Part shown: one piece after another, positions 23,160 through 33,390 of the stretch | How the letters are laid out: each line of letters begins with the position of its first letter | Position numbering within the stretch: position 1 is the stretch's first letter | Source of the DNA: Bromus sterilis | Taxonomy: Eukaryota > Streptophyta > Magnoliopsida > Poales > Poaceae | Reading direction: 5' to 3' | Length of the DNA stretch: 64,000 nucleotides | NCBI GenBank assembly: GCA_950022295.1 | Contig: OX465599.1 | Coordinates: 285,035,501 to 285,099,500 of the forward strand | Position numbers and translations under genes: made by a program | Notes under the pieces: model-generated | Seen by the model: only the letters and a program-made list of their open reading frames with translations | The model's database searches: none | What the model was told of the DNA's origin: nothing

Positions 23160-23990
23160 GTCGCCCTGGCTTTGGGTCTCGTCGGGGGTCGATGGGCGCA
23201 TGGTGGCCACCGCCGAAGATGAGTTAGTCCATGAGCATCTCGGTGTAGCGCCCGGAACCGTAGGCATTGTCGAGTGCGTCCTCGGCAGGCGCGGGCATTC
23301 CGTCGAACAGGTTGCGGGGCGCCGGGAAAGTGGCGATGGAGATCTCCCTTGGGTGCTTTCGGTGCGCCTGACCCACTGGACTCGCCGCCAAGGGGCTCGA
23401 TGTTGAGGTCGACGTCGATGACGCACTGTGGTAGCTCCATAGTGATGACCAGCGCCTTCACCATCACTTACGGCGAGGTGTCATGGGTCGTGGTCGGCAA
23501 AGCTCAACGCCACAATCGTGCTCTGCAGCGTGCCAAACGTTCGCATGCGCTAGGACGAGCCCATGCCGCTCGCGACCATGATGATTGGGTCACGAATGTA
23601 TCCCGCCATGTACAGAGCCTGCGCGACCGCTTTTTGAGCGATGGCCTCCTTCTCTCGCTCCATGGCGTCGGGCTTGGCTTTGGTGACGATGGGTTCGGCG
23701 GCGGCAGCAACGACCCCCTTTGCTGCGGCCTTGCGCCGGTCGGCTCTTTTGGACAAAGCCAAGGTCCTGTTCCGCGTCTGCTACTCCGACGTGTCCTCCT
23801 TCTTGGGTTTTCGCGTCCGTTTGGGACCGGCGACGGCGGGGTGGGCACGGGGGCGGGGGACGGTGGGTGCGAGGGAGGGGGCAGTGGGATTTGGCTCGGT
23901 CGCCAGCGAGAAGCTTTGTGAAAGCATGAAAGGAATAGAAGGGGGTGTGTGGCCGATGTGTAGACCAGAGAAGGACAAAAACAGGCGATC
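23160..23990 (-). pseudogene. Degenerate GC-rich coding remnant, transposon-type ORF
   Basis: The minus strand contains broken coding stretches in changing frames: KRTRKPKKEDTSE, an in-frame stop, then SKRADRRKAAAKG and MEREKEAIAQKAVAQALYM. In other frames follow CVIDVDLNIEPLGGESSGSG, FDGMPAPAEDALDNAYGSG and PDETQSQG. The mix of a basic tract followed by acidic DETQSQ-type motifs resembles the family of grass proteins carried by Harbinger-type elements or annotated as NAM-associated, from memory. It cannot encode a full protein. The left end is cut by the E2 LTR. Confidence 0.4.
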
Positions 23991-24034
23991 GCACTCGTCC
24001 ACGCTTGTTCACACCGACACAAATCCATTCAAAA

Positions 24035-24192
24035 TTTGGGGATTTAATGATTTGCCCCACCTTACTTTGTCATTTGATGATTTGCCACGGGTTGTCTCAA
24101 TGACGGATAAACCTCAGACCCATTTGTCATTCTCAGGGGGTGACAAATTATCAAATGGCAAAGTAAGGTGGGACAAAAGATTAAATTTGCCT
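24035..24192. mobile_element. MITE-like inverted repeat upstream of the PPR gene
   Basis: Two arms of about 50 bp (about 24035-24087 and 24143-24192) are inverted copies with a few mismatches. Both contain CCCACCTTACTTTG, one on each strand. The loop is about 55 bp. Size and structure fit a MITE, and its transcript would fold into a long hairpin. The superfamily is not identified and target duplications are not certain. Confidence 0.6.
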
Positions 24193-24494
24193 CGAAATTT
24201 AAGCTGAAAATGGGTCCAACGCAGCGTTTGTGTCCTTGGGCCGCGATTTCTATTTGCCCCGTTGCAAACAGGGCACAAAATGAACAAATGCGCCGGAGCT
24301 TTGGAGCTGCCTTAACCGCGCCCCCGCCGTGCCGCCGTCCCGCCGCCACTTCCCCCCTCATCGGGGCATAGCGCGGTGCGCTCCTGCCACCCCCACCCCG
24401 TACGCGCTCTCCGGCCGCCGACCCTCGAGGTACGACCTTAGCCTGTCCCCGTCCAGCCGCTCCTCCTGGCCGGATGCGCGCCGCCTAGATCCCC

Positions 24495-27014
24495 ATGCTC
24501 TTGTGGCGCCGGAAATGCGTCGCCGAGTGCGGCAGGCGCGCCAGGGCTCTTCCCACGGCGGAACCATCCCCATACCCTCGCCGCCGCCGCCGCCTCTCCG
24601 TGCTCGCCGCCTGGGCGCGCCAGCCGGACGACGAGGTCACCTCGAGCGGCGACGAGAGGCTGCCCAGCTGCGCTCCTCCCGGCGAGGCTTTGGCTTTCCG
24701 GAGAGGTGTGATTACCCGGAGAAGGAGAAGTCCTCAGACTCTGAGCTCTGCCGTCGTCGTCAGGACTCTCCAGCGCCTCCAAACATGGCCTGCCGTCGCT
24801 TTCGCCTACTTCAGGAACACCAAGTGCATCATGGGCTTTCGCCATGATTTCGCCACCTACGCGGAGATCATCCGCGTCCTGTCGCATTCGGGCCAGGGGA
24901 GGATGCTCTTCTCCTTGTTCCGTGAGATCATTGCGCCGGCCGAGGGCGGTGGCGACGTCCCTGAGATCGTGCCGCTCATGGATCAGCTCAGAAGGACGAG
25001 CACCACTTCGTGCCCTCTCTTGTTTGCGACCAATTGCTTGATCACTGCGTGCACCACCTGTTACAGTGCACCGGACACGATAGGATTGTTTGGTGACCTC
25101 TGCAGGCTTGGAGTTGCCCCGGCGGTTTGGACTTGCAACAGACTCCTCAAATTTGCAGCAGAGAGCGGTGACTCGGAGATTGTTGTATCGGCTTATGAGC
25201 AAATTAAGGCTTTTAGATTGACTTTGGATGCTCGCGCGTTAGACGTTATCACTAGGTCTCTCTTTCGAGAAAAGAAGGCAGACCAAGCATTCCAAGTGTG
25301 GGTTGAGATGGTTGAAATGGGGCTGAAACCAGATATGAATGCATACTCATCGTTTATAACTGGTCTGTGTGATTGCGGAAAGATCGATTTGGCTTATGCT
25401 ATTCTGCAAGAGATCAACAGGGAGGGGATTCAAGTTGAGGCCATGGCTTATAACATGGTAATGGATGGGCTGTGCAAGGAAATGAGACTGCAGGAGGTTG
25501 AAATGCTCTTAGAAAACAAGACCAAACGAGGATTCACCCCAGATATATATGGCTACAGCTATCTCATTCGGAGTTATAGCAAAGCGGGCAACCTACTCAA
25601 GGTGTTGGACTATTATCAAGCCATGGCATCCCATGGTTTTGAAACAAATTGCCACATTGCGAGTTATCTTCTGCAATGCTTTACAAAGTCAGGCATGATA
25701 TCTCAAGTTACAGAGCAGTTCCAGAAATTCAGAGATTCGGGACTCCATCTAGATGGGGTTCTGTATAACATTGCTATCGATGCTTATTGCAAGCTTGGGA
25801 ACATGGATGAGGCGGTTAAGCTACTGATAGAAATGAAGGCTGAGGGTCTGACACCTGACAGAATTCACTATACATGCGTGATGAAGGGTTATTGTTCGAA
25901 GGGAGATATACCAAATGCACGTCAAGCATTTGAAGCGATGCTGAAGGCCAATGTAAAGCCAGATGTAGTTACATATAACATATTGGCCAGTGGATTTTGC
26001 AAGGATGGTCTTGTTACGGAGGTGTTTGACCTTCTAGAGCATATGGCGGATCAAGGGTTAGAGCCTAATTCACTCACTTATGGTATAGTAATTGATGGGT
26101 TTTGCAGAAGTGGCAACCTTAGTGAAGCAGAGGTGTTATTTAATATAGTAGAGGAGAAAGGAATCCATCACATTGAAGTATTGTACAGTTCAATGGTTTG
26201 TGGCTATTTGCATTCAGGATGGACTGATCATGCTTACATGCTTTTTCATAGGGTTGCTAAGCAAGGAAAATTTGTGGATCATTTGTCATGTTCGAAGTTG
26301 ATAAATGACCTTTGTAGGGATGGAAATGCCCAGGGAGCTTCAACGGTTTGTAGCATGATGTTGGAAAATAATGTTATCCCTGATATAATTTCCTATAGCA
26401 AACTCATATCAGCCTACTGTCAGACAGGAGATATGCACAATGCTCGCTTATGGTTTCATGATATGGTTCAGCGAGGACTTTCTGTTGATGTTATTGTATA
26501 CACTGTACTAATGAATGGTTACTGCAAGGCTGGTCAGTTGCAAGAAGCTTGCAGATTGTTTGTTCAGATGACAAATTTAGGTATTAAGCCTGACGTAGTT
26601 GCATATACAGTGCTACTGGATGGTCACCTAAAAGAGGACCTGGAGCGCCGCTGGGAGGGCGTTAGTAAGGAGAGAAGGAGCTTTCTTCTTAGAGTAAAGC
26701 AGAACAGGTTGCTCAGCTCTATGAAAGAAATGGAAATTGAACCTGATGTACCCTGTTACACCGTATTGATTGATGGGCAGTGCAAAGCAAATTATTTAGA
26801 GGAAGCCCGGGGACTATTTGATGAAATGTTGCAGAAAGGGCTTACTCCTGATCAGTATGCATACACTGCTCTTATAAATGGATATTGCAGCCAGGGAGAA
26901 ACAGAGAAGGCAGAAGATCTTTTTCAAGAAATGGTAGAAAGGGGAATAAAACCATATGCACTGACCTTTTCTGTATTAAATCGGAAAACCTTGAGGCAAG
27001 GGCAGTATCAGTGA
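24495..27014 (+). CDS. P-class pentatricopeptide repeat protein
   Basis: This is an intact intronless ORF of 839 codons. PPR proteins bind organellar RNA one base per repeat and act in processing, stability or translation of mitochondrial or plastid transcripts. The N-terminus (MLLWRRKCVAECGRRARALP, then an arginine run) is basic and lacks acidic residues early, fitting an organelle transit peptide. From about residue 170 to the end there are more than fifteen 35-residue repeats of the type PDVVTYNILASGFCKDGLV and PDRIHYTCVMKGYCSKGDI. No E, DYW or SMR domain follows, so it is P class. An insertion at about residues 712-745 (LERRWEGVSKERRSF) interrupts the repeat spacing. It resembles the group of Arabidopsis At2g26790, by memory only. 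The start is the first ATG after a GC-rich upstream region; the ORF ends LRQGQYQ. Confidence 0.93.
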   Translation: MLLWRRKCVAECGRRARALPTAEPSPYPRRRRRLSVLAAWARQPDDEVTSSGDERLPSCAPPGEALAFRRGVITRRRRSPQTLSSAVVVRTLQRLQTWPAVAFAYFRNTKCIMGFRHDFATYAEIIRVLSHSGQGRMLFSLFREIIAPAEGGGDVPEIVPLMDQLRRTSTTSCPLLFATNCLITACTTCYSAPDTIGLFGDLCRLGVAPAVWTCNRLLKFAAESGDSEIVVSAYEQIKAFRLTLDARALDVITRSLFREKKADQAFQVWVEMVEMGLKPDMNAYSSFITGLCDCGKIDLAYAILQEINREGIQVEAMAYNMVMDGLCKEMRLQEVEMLLENKTKRGFTPDIYGYSYLIRSYSKAGNLLKVLDYYQAMASHGFETNCHIASYLLQCFTKSGMISQVTEQFQKFRDSGLHLDGVLYNIAIDAYCKLGNMDEAVKLLIEMKAEGLTPDRIHYTCVMKGYCSKGDIPNARQAFEAMLKANVKPDVVTYNILASGFCKDGLVTEVFDLLEHMADQGLEPNSLTYGIVIDGFCRSGNLSEAEVLFNIVEEKGIHHIEVLYSSMVCGYLHSGWTDHAYMLFHRVAKQGKFVDHLSCSKLINDLCRDGNAQGASTVCSMMLENNVIPDIISYSKLISAYCQTGDMHNARLWFHDMVQRGLSVDVIVYTVLMNGYCKAGQLQEACRLFVQMTNLGIKPDVVAYTVLLDGHLKEDLERRWEGVSKERRSFLLRVKQNRLLSSMKEMEIEPDVPCYTVLIDGQCKANYLEEARGLFDEMLQKGLTPDQYAYTALINGYCSQGETEKAEDLFQEMVERGIKPYALTFSVLNRKTLRQGQYQ

Positions 27015-27234
27015 CATGTATGATTTCGCTGAAATCACGTCAGCAAGGTAATACATTTCATAAGTCATGAATTTACTAGAAGCGTAGAACTAAGAGTTTT
27101 TTTTTTGCTTCCACTTGAATATGTGATGAAAATATGATTATGATATCCATTCATGTGCTTAGTGCTTAATATTTTGATGTATAATGCTCTTAACATGCAT
27201 TATGTTTATACACGCTTTGCCGTCATTTGTAGGG
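27015..27234 (+). other. PPR 3' flank
   Basis: This is AT-rich DNA after the PPR stop with no ORF. A GTAATA donor-like site lies at 27048, and TTTGTAG precedes the BUD23-like segment at about 27232. The PPR transcript could therefore splice into the pseudogene downstream, but this is not shown. Confidence 0.3.
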
Positions 27235-28763
27235 TGGGTCTTCTTGAGCTGCAGAATCCACTGGATTGATGGAGCATGGGCACCACTGGATTGGCTGTGA
27301 TATCTCGCAGTCCATGCTTGGTGAGGAACTCGCCAACCTTGTGTTCTTGCTCACATGGACATGTTGGTGTATATTACTTCAGTTTCTGTTTGGGAGCTTC
27401 AGTTTTATTTTATTTCCCCTTGCAGATGTTGCTCTGGAGTGGGAAACTGAGGGCGACCTCCTGCTCGCGGACATGGGCGAGGTAAGATATATGTATTACG
27501 GCATTGGACTAGTCGAGGGATTTTGGTTCCGGATGTCATGTATATGTTAAATTTTCTTAAGCTCATGGTGACGTGCTTATCTCATGTGATTCCTTGTTAT
27601 TACAATTGAGCTGTGTGTGTTAAGTTTAAGCAGGCATACTTGGTAATGATAATATAATAATGCACATGACTTTTGTTCGATATTTTCTCTAAGTCAAACC
27701 TGATTGACACTGTAAAACTAAATGGGCCTTCAAACCTATGTACATTGGGAAAATATGAGAATGATGCTTATAATCCTGGCCAGTTGATGACTTTGTTAAT
27801 TCAATGGCGGGATAGGGTCAAGCCCCATCTCGGGCTCGGCTGATGCCTTTTATCTGTATAAAAAAAATCCGTAGGACCACTTTTTCTGTATAATCGTATG
27901 GTTACTGATTGGTATATTTTAATGTGCATGCTGAACCTGAATTTTGTGAAAATTAAGAATCTACCATGATTTTAAATCTTTGCTTCACACAACTATATGA
28001 ACCTCTTCACAGTTGTGCAACCCTAAGTAGTGTTACTTTGAGCTACTATGCTTAGGCTTGCGTAGGCCTGATGTTTATAATAACTCATCTTCCAGGGCTT
28101 AGGCTTGCGCCCAGGAGTTATTGATGGTCCAATTAGTATTTCAGAAGTTCAGGTGATCCTTTCAATAATTTTTTTTGGTTTCTGTAACTAACCTATCATG
28201 TTTATTTCCTTTGTAACTGGTTTTCAACTGTGTCTTTGTTGACTATGTGTACAGTGGTTATGCAATGCTGACAAGTCTTCCCATGAACCACGATTGCGAT
28301 TAAAGTACGTGAAGTTATTTAGAAGCTCATCTCTTGAGTTTTCTGCAACCAATTCTTAACCTTGATGTGCATAATTTCCAGGGCTTTCTTTGGATCACCG
28401 TATAGATGCTTAGCCAGGGGAGCAAGGGCCGGGCTACAATTTTATTCTGATAATGTGAAGCAAAGTGAAATGCTTGTGTCTTTTGCCATGAAAGCTTGAT
28501 TTTCTGGTGGAGTTCTTATTGACTGGCTTCATAGGGGTATGGATTTCACCGCCCCGGAGCCATGGTTGTATGAACGGCCTTATGGATTTCTTGTCTGCTG
28601 TAGACTTATGTGGATGCCTTCCCTCTGACAGTTCAAAAGCAAAGAAGTCCTACCTTGTCCTCACTTGTGGCACATCTTCTGTTCATACATCTCTTCCAAA
28701 GGGGAAAGGTGAAGATGGTGAGATGTATAGCAGTGATGATGACGACGATGATGACCGAACAGT
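27235..28763 (+). pseudogene. BUD23: BUD23/RID2-type rRNA methyltransferase, truncated pseudogene
   Basis: BUD23 (RID2 in Arabidopsis, WBSCR22 in humans) is the 18S rRNA guanine-N7 methyltransferase of the small-subunit processome. Exon-like blocks are recognisable: EHGHHWIGCDISQSML (27272-27318), then VALEWETEGDLLLADMG after an intron (27427-27480), GLGLRPGVIDGPISISEVQ (about 28097-28153), WLCNADKSSHEPRLRLK (about 28257-28306), YRCLARGARAGLQFYSDNVK (from 28403), and SKAKKSYLVLTCGTSSVHTS with an acidic tail (28636-28763). Introns with GT-AG ends are kept, so this is a copied or relic gene, not a retrocopy. The N-terminal half of the methyltransferase fold, with the GCGSG loop, is missing or scrambled. 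TGA at 28497-28499 replaces a glycine codon, and the C-terminal exons are absent. It lies on the same strand just behind the PPR gene. Confidence 0.85.
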
Positions 28764-28769
28764 AAGCTC

Positions 28770-29090
28770 ACTCTTAACAAGATATGTTTCCTGTTCATAC
28801 ATTTTGAGCTTTACTGCTTTTATTTTCTGTCTCTTGTCTATTGCTTCATTCCCCGATGTTCTTGGGGTCTTAAACTACATGTGATCCCTCCAATTGATGC
28901 CTACGCAAACCAGTTGCATAAAGAAATATTGTTAATGACATGGCCAAATAGGCCATTATTCCCTTATTATGGGATAGAAATGTTAGTTTTTTTTGTGACG
29001 ATCTTTCTACCTGCCTGTGTAATATTCCCTGTGCCACTGCTAGCATCTTAAGTTGTACCCAATAATTTCCAGATATTTAATTGATCTGAA
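28770..29090. other. Unassigned AT-rich spacer
   Basis: I see no gene or recognised repeat here. The spacer separates the BUD23 pseudogene from the RNase H-like remnant. Confidence 0.3.
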
Positions 29091-29138
29091 AACTGTTTCT
29101 ACTAGTTTTTTTTTGCGGGGTAACTGTTTCTACTAGTT
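29091..29138. repeat. 17-bp direct repeat around a 14-bp T-rich insert
   Basis: AACTGTTTCTACTAGTT occurs at 29091-29107 and 29122-29138. Between them lies TTTTTTTGCGGGGT. Read on the minus strand the insert is ACCCCGCAAAAAAA, which looks like an extremely 5'-truncated, A-tailed LINE or SINE insertion with its target-site duplication. Confidence 0.55.
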
Positions 29139-29271
29139 GACATGTGGAGAAGGCCAGAAATCAATGTTGACGTGTCATTCCATCAGGATTCTCTATCGGG
29201 CTGAAGTGGCGCAGTTGCACGAGACGATCGAGGCGAATTTTTATCTGCAACAAACTAGTTCATGCCATATT

Positions 29272-29619
29272 TGAATTCCGTTGACTCAACTGAGCTTTTA
29301 GCAATCAGGAATGGGATCTATTTGGCTACTCACACTGGATGCAACAATGTTGTGATAGAATCTGATTGCTCGTATGCTGTTGAATCAGTTACACAGGAAG
29401 ATGATTATCTTAGCCAAGATGGGCTGGTGATTCTCTAATGCAAAAACCTTGCTCTTGTCTTTGGCTCAATCCCCGTACAAGCATTGCTTTAGAGAGTCAA
29501 ATCAAGTAGCTCATGACTTGGCAATAAACTCATTTATTAGTAGATCTTCTAGTACTTGGGATGATAATACTCCTGATATTATTTCTTTCCCTATTGTAAA
29601 CGACTTGAACTTGATTTGA
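29272..29619 (+). pseudogene. RNase H-like (RVT_3-type) domain remnant
   Basis: The frame reads ELLAIRNGIYLATHTGCNNV and then VIESDCSYAVESVTQEDDYL, followed by a TAA. After a frame change it gives FRESNQVAHDLAINSFISRS and ends at TGA 29617-29619. The E...ESD...FRESNQVAHDLA order is that of the plant RNase H-like domain found in LINE-derived and host proteins. Catalytic acidic positions in ESD are visible, but the ORF has an internal stop and a frameshift. The upstream part with the first catalytic Asp is not recognisable. AATAAAG follows the stop. Confidence 0.65.
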
Positions 29620-29654
29620 GAAATAAAGTCTTTATGCTGTCGAAAAATGTTGTA

Positions 29655-29774
29655 CTCCCTCCGATCCATATTAATGGACTTAAGTTTGTCTAGATACACA
29701 TGCATCTAGTCTAAATACTTAACTAGATACATACGAATCTAAACAAAGTTGAGTTCATTAATATGGATCGGAGG
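29655..29774. mobile_element. Stowaway MITE (Tc1/Mariner), 120 bp
   Basis: The terminal inverted repeats start CTCCCTCCGATCCATATTAA and the element is flanked by TA (29653-29654 and 29775-29776). It is nearly identical to the copy at 30973-31092, differing at about five positions by eye. Confidence 0.92.
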
Positions 29775-29776
29775 TA

Positions 29777-30621
29777 ATACTTTTTTTTGTAATGATTACT
29801 TGACCGTATGTTTTTTTACAATGTGATTGTGGGCATACTATGTTTGACAGTGAAGCTTTGTATTTAGCTTTGGTGTACTCTTTTATGTGACTTCCAATAA
29901 TATTCTACATACTACACAATTGTTGATCTTTAAAGTTTTTGTTAAATTTTTTGTTTGATGTGAAATGAATTTTGTTTTGTGATAGCAAAACGACTTAATT
30001 TCTTGGATAATAAAGTTTTGAAATATAATGTGGATCCTATTTTTCATATTATTGGCATATTGAATTTTTAGATACGAAAAGCTTCGTACACCTTGACAAA
30101 AGGATAAAACGGCGCAACAAAGCGTACCTTCACTTCTAGTTATGTCTTAATCTCTAGTAGGCTCCAGATTTCCAGCCAGGAGTTAAAACTTATCACACCA
30201 TTTGTGATCAACCACTCCATTACACTTTATGTTTCTTATATCTAACTAGGTTAAGCAACCCCACCCCCTGGTCATCTAGCACATGAATGCATCTTTGAGA
30301 TAAAATCAGTTTTGCTTTCCTCATAGGGAGAACCATAAACTGTAATGATCCTAATTTTGGTTTTAGTAGGTGGGAATATCAGGACACTACAAAGAAATCT
30401 CTAATGTCCCAAGTAATAATTTAAAAATTACTGTCATATACCTCAACTAATATTCCACCAGCAGATCCTTTAGCAGGCATAGGAGCCAAACTAAAGTCCC
30501 TCCCACTAACTAATGATCTTAGGTAGGAACCAGAGTCTCTCTTTTGGTTTCTTGGAAGCCAATAAAGGAAGGAAGAATTTTCTTATTCTTGCTAGCAGAC
30601 GTCTAAGGTGTTCGATCTCAG
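29777..30621. other. Intergenic tract, no feature recognised
   Basis: This is AT-rich sequence between a Stowaway MITE and the stop codon of the FDM-like pseudogene. I see no ORF, RNA gene or repeat in it. It would hold the 3' UTR of the minus-strand gene next to 30621. Confidence 0.3.
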
Positions 30622-33254
30622 TCAGCAGTAGTAAGTTTTCTTGTTCTTGCTCGCCTTCCACTGCTTGAGGATGTACGCTACTGCCTCGTCAAGCGGCGCT
30701 CTTCGGTTCTCCTTGAAGTTCCACAACACTGGGACGGGGTACCTGCCACTGGGGTTGTATTCGTTCATCTCAAGAAGGGCCTTGACCACAACATCGTGGG
30801 CCTCCTGCCCCAGATCTTCTTTCAGGGCTTGCAGCTTCTCATCGTCTTCCTGGACTATTTCCTGCACCATCAAATGTGTATCAGTCGCAGGCTGCAAAGT
30901 CATAACAATGCTTTCATTACTACAACAAGGTCTCAAGACAGCATAGCAAAGTATCTAGTTGAAATTCAAATACTCCCTCCGATCCATATTAATGAACTTA
31001 AGTTTGTCTAGATACACATGTATCTAGTCTAAATACTTAACTAGATACATACGAATCTAGATAAAGTTGAGTCCATTAATATGGATCGGAGGTAATACTT
31101 CAAAAAACTCTTTTTCGAAAATTTGACAATGCCCCATCAAATCAAACATATTAATGCACAAATATGCTTGGAACTACATAAACATGGACCAGGACACCAT
31201 CTCAACCAGTATATGTTGTACTCCTAAACGGAGCAGTATAATAAGTAAATAAAAAAGTTTGCCTTTGTCTGTCCATCAACTTCGACAACTTTGAAAGGAT
31301 GCCATTCTGGTTTCTTGATCTCATCTTCCATTTTGATAACAGAAGCGTTGCCTCTACATCATTTCCTGCTTTCTTTTTACATGCAGCAACAAAAGCTTTT
31401 ACATCAAGCACACCCATTCTTTTGACACCAATAGTGGATCGAGTTACTGATATCTCTTGTAGGCCCTACACAGCGGGTAATTTGTTAAGGGAAAAGGTTG
31501 AATCGATATATAAGGCATCACAATCAATATCAAATTAAGAATGCAATAGACGTTATACATACCTGTACAAGTACTTTCTTGGCTTGATCAAGCTCATCAT
31601 TGGTCCTTCTTTCCACAACAATAAGGGCCTGGTTGGCAGATTCCATGGCGTCCAGTTGTTCACCTTTCTCTTTCAGCTCTTCAGATATCTTATCAAATTC
31701 CTTTGATGTTGTATCTGCCTCGGTTCTCATGTGCTTCATTACCTCTAACTTCCCTCTCAACTGTGCTACTTCCATCTCAAGATTCTGCTTAGAAGTTAAG
31801 TCCTCTTCCAATTTGTACTGCCTCCTGAAAGCATCTTCTTTCTCTTGCTGCAATTTCAGTAAGTGAAAGAAATGCATTTTCACAAGATACCCAACATAAA
31901 AACAATGCTTGAAAGCAATACCTCGTTCTTCTTGAGAAGCTGCATGAGCTCCTCACGCGCCTTCTTATGCTTTAGGGTTGCTAAGTCAAGAATATCGTTC
32001 TCGTTTGCATTCTGTAAAAGATTTGAACAGCATACATAAGTTCAAATTCAGTTCATTAAGATATAACAACAGGATTGGAACATCAAATAGCATTAGAGAA
32101 GACAAGAAAAAAAAACCTTTTGTCTCTCCGCTTCAACTTTTGCTCTGTCAATATTATTTTTACTAGCCAACTCTTCAAGTTGCTTGCGTGTCCGAATGGC
32201 TTGGTCTCTCCTGGTCTTCAGTTCGTGTTGCAGTCTTTGATAACCTTCAACTATTTTACTAGAATTCCTACGAGCGTCATCCTGCATCTTTCTTCTCTCT
32301 GGTTATCAAATAGGAAAAGAAATTCAGTAAGTTCAGTGAGTAAAAGATGATATTATTGCTGCCAGTAGCAGTACTGTAGAAAACAAGTAAGATTATTTAG
32401 TACGCCATATGTGGCAGAGACACAAAGTATATAAATATATCCGTACTTTCATTATATTCCTCAACCAATCGATTGGTCTTCAGCTTGCCTTCTTGTATTT
32501 GTTTGTTCTTCTCTTCCTTTTGTCGAGTAAAATGAGCGGCTATACGCTTAGTTCTTTCATGTTCCTGGTCACTGATACTTTTTAGAACTCCAGTTTTCCT
32601 CAAATACTCTCCTACTATCCCATGAGAGTTATAATCATCAGATCTTGCAAAGCCATCCATAAAGATCGTCCGTCCTACAGTTTCTTTTGTTATAATCAGT
32701 CTTACTGTACTGCTCCACTATGAAATGTTTTTCAAAAGCTAATGCATCCTCCAACCCAGTCCGCCAGTCTTCAGCAAACTTGATGACGGAGTGACCAGTC
32801 TGGCCCCTGGAATCCATAAGAATAATGACTTCGCGTGGTCTGAACCGTGATAGCTGTGATCTTAGCATATGCTCACTCTCCCTGACAAAATTTGTATCCA
32901 TCAAATCAGTTGGTAGATTGACCAGAATACCCATCAAGGGCCATACAAACTTTTCTTCTTCAATCTTAGGAGGCTTATACTCAACGATGGCAAGTTGCAA
33001 TTGTGGTTCCAAGGAGCTACCCAAATCTCCCTGGGCTTGCGTTTCTGAGCAGCTCCTATTCCCGAGGCATGCTGGACAAGATCCTTGACGTTGTAATCCT
33101 GCTTCTTTTTTCCTAGGCAGAACGGGCATCGGAAAATGTTCTCACCATACCACACTTTCATTTTTTGGGGCCGTAGTTGAGAATAAATCTTGTCCTTGTA
33201 CTCATCGATCTCCGAATCACTAATATCGGATTCATCTTCAGAGCTATGCTCCAT
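30622..33254 (-). pseudogene. FDM/IDN2-like RNA-directed DNA methylation gene, broken
   Basis: FDM and IDN2 proteins bind double-stranded RNA and support RNA-directed DNA methylation. The expected start is MEHSSEDESDISDSEIDEYK at 33254. In order follow a zf-XS domain (FRCPFCLGKKKQDYNVKDLV), an XS domain (EEKFVWPLMGILVNLP, then MDSRGQTGHSVIKFAEDW), coiled-coil exons (32117-32298, 31922-32011, 31563-31847), and an XH domain in exons 31263-31465 and 30622-30861 (NPSGRYPVPVLWNFKENRRA). Three disabling lesions are seen: a short deletion near 33030 that shifts frame after AQKRKPRE, an extra C near 32657 (LYGW|FARSDDYN), and a missing G near 31339. The intron after 31263 begins GC instead of GT. Domain order is complete, so this is a recently dead full gene. 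Confidence 0.88.
30973..31092. mobile_element. Stowaway MITE in the last intron of the FDM-like gene
   Basis: It has the same 120-bp family and orientation as 29655-29774, with TA duplications at 30971-30972 and 31093-31094. It sits inside the intron between exons 31263-31465 and 30622-30861. Confidence 0.92.
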
Positions 33255-33390
33255 GGGGAGTTGGACGTTGAGAGATAAAATGCTCTGAGGATGATGAGCA
33301 TAAGAAAGCAATAAGTCGGTATCAACTGATTTGATGTGGTTCATATTGTTTAAAATGCATATAAAACTAAAAGTGAATGTAAAGCTGATC

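Noticed and set aside
24438..25202. ORF of 254 codons antisense to the PPR gene
   Set aside because: It is a shadow of the PPR coding frame with no recognisable domain.
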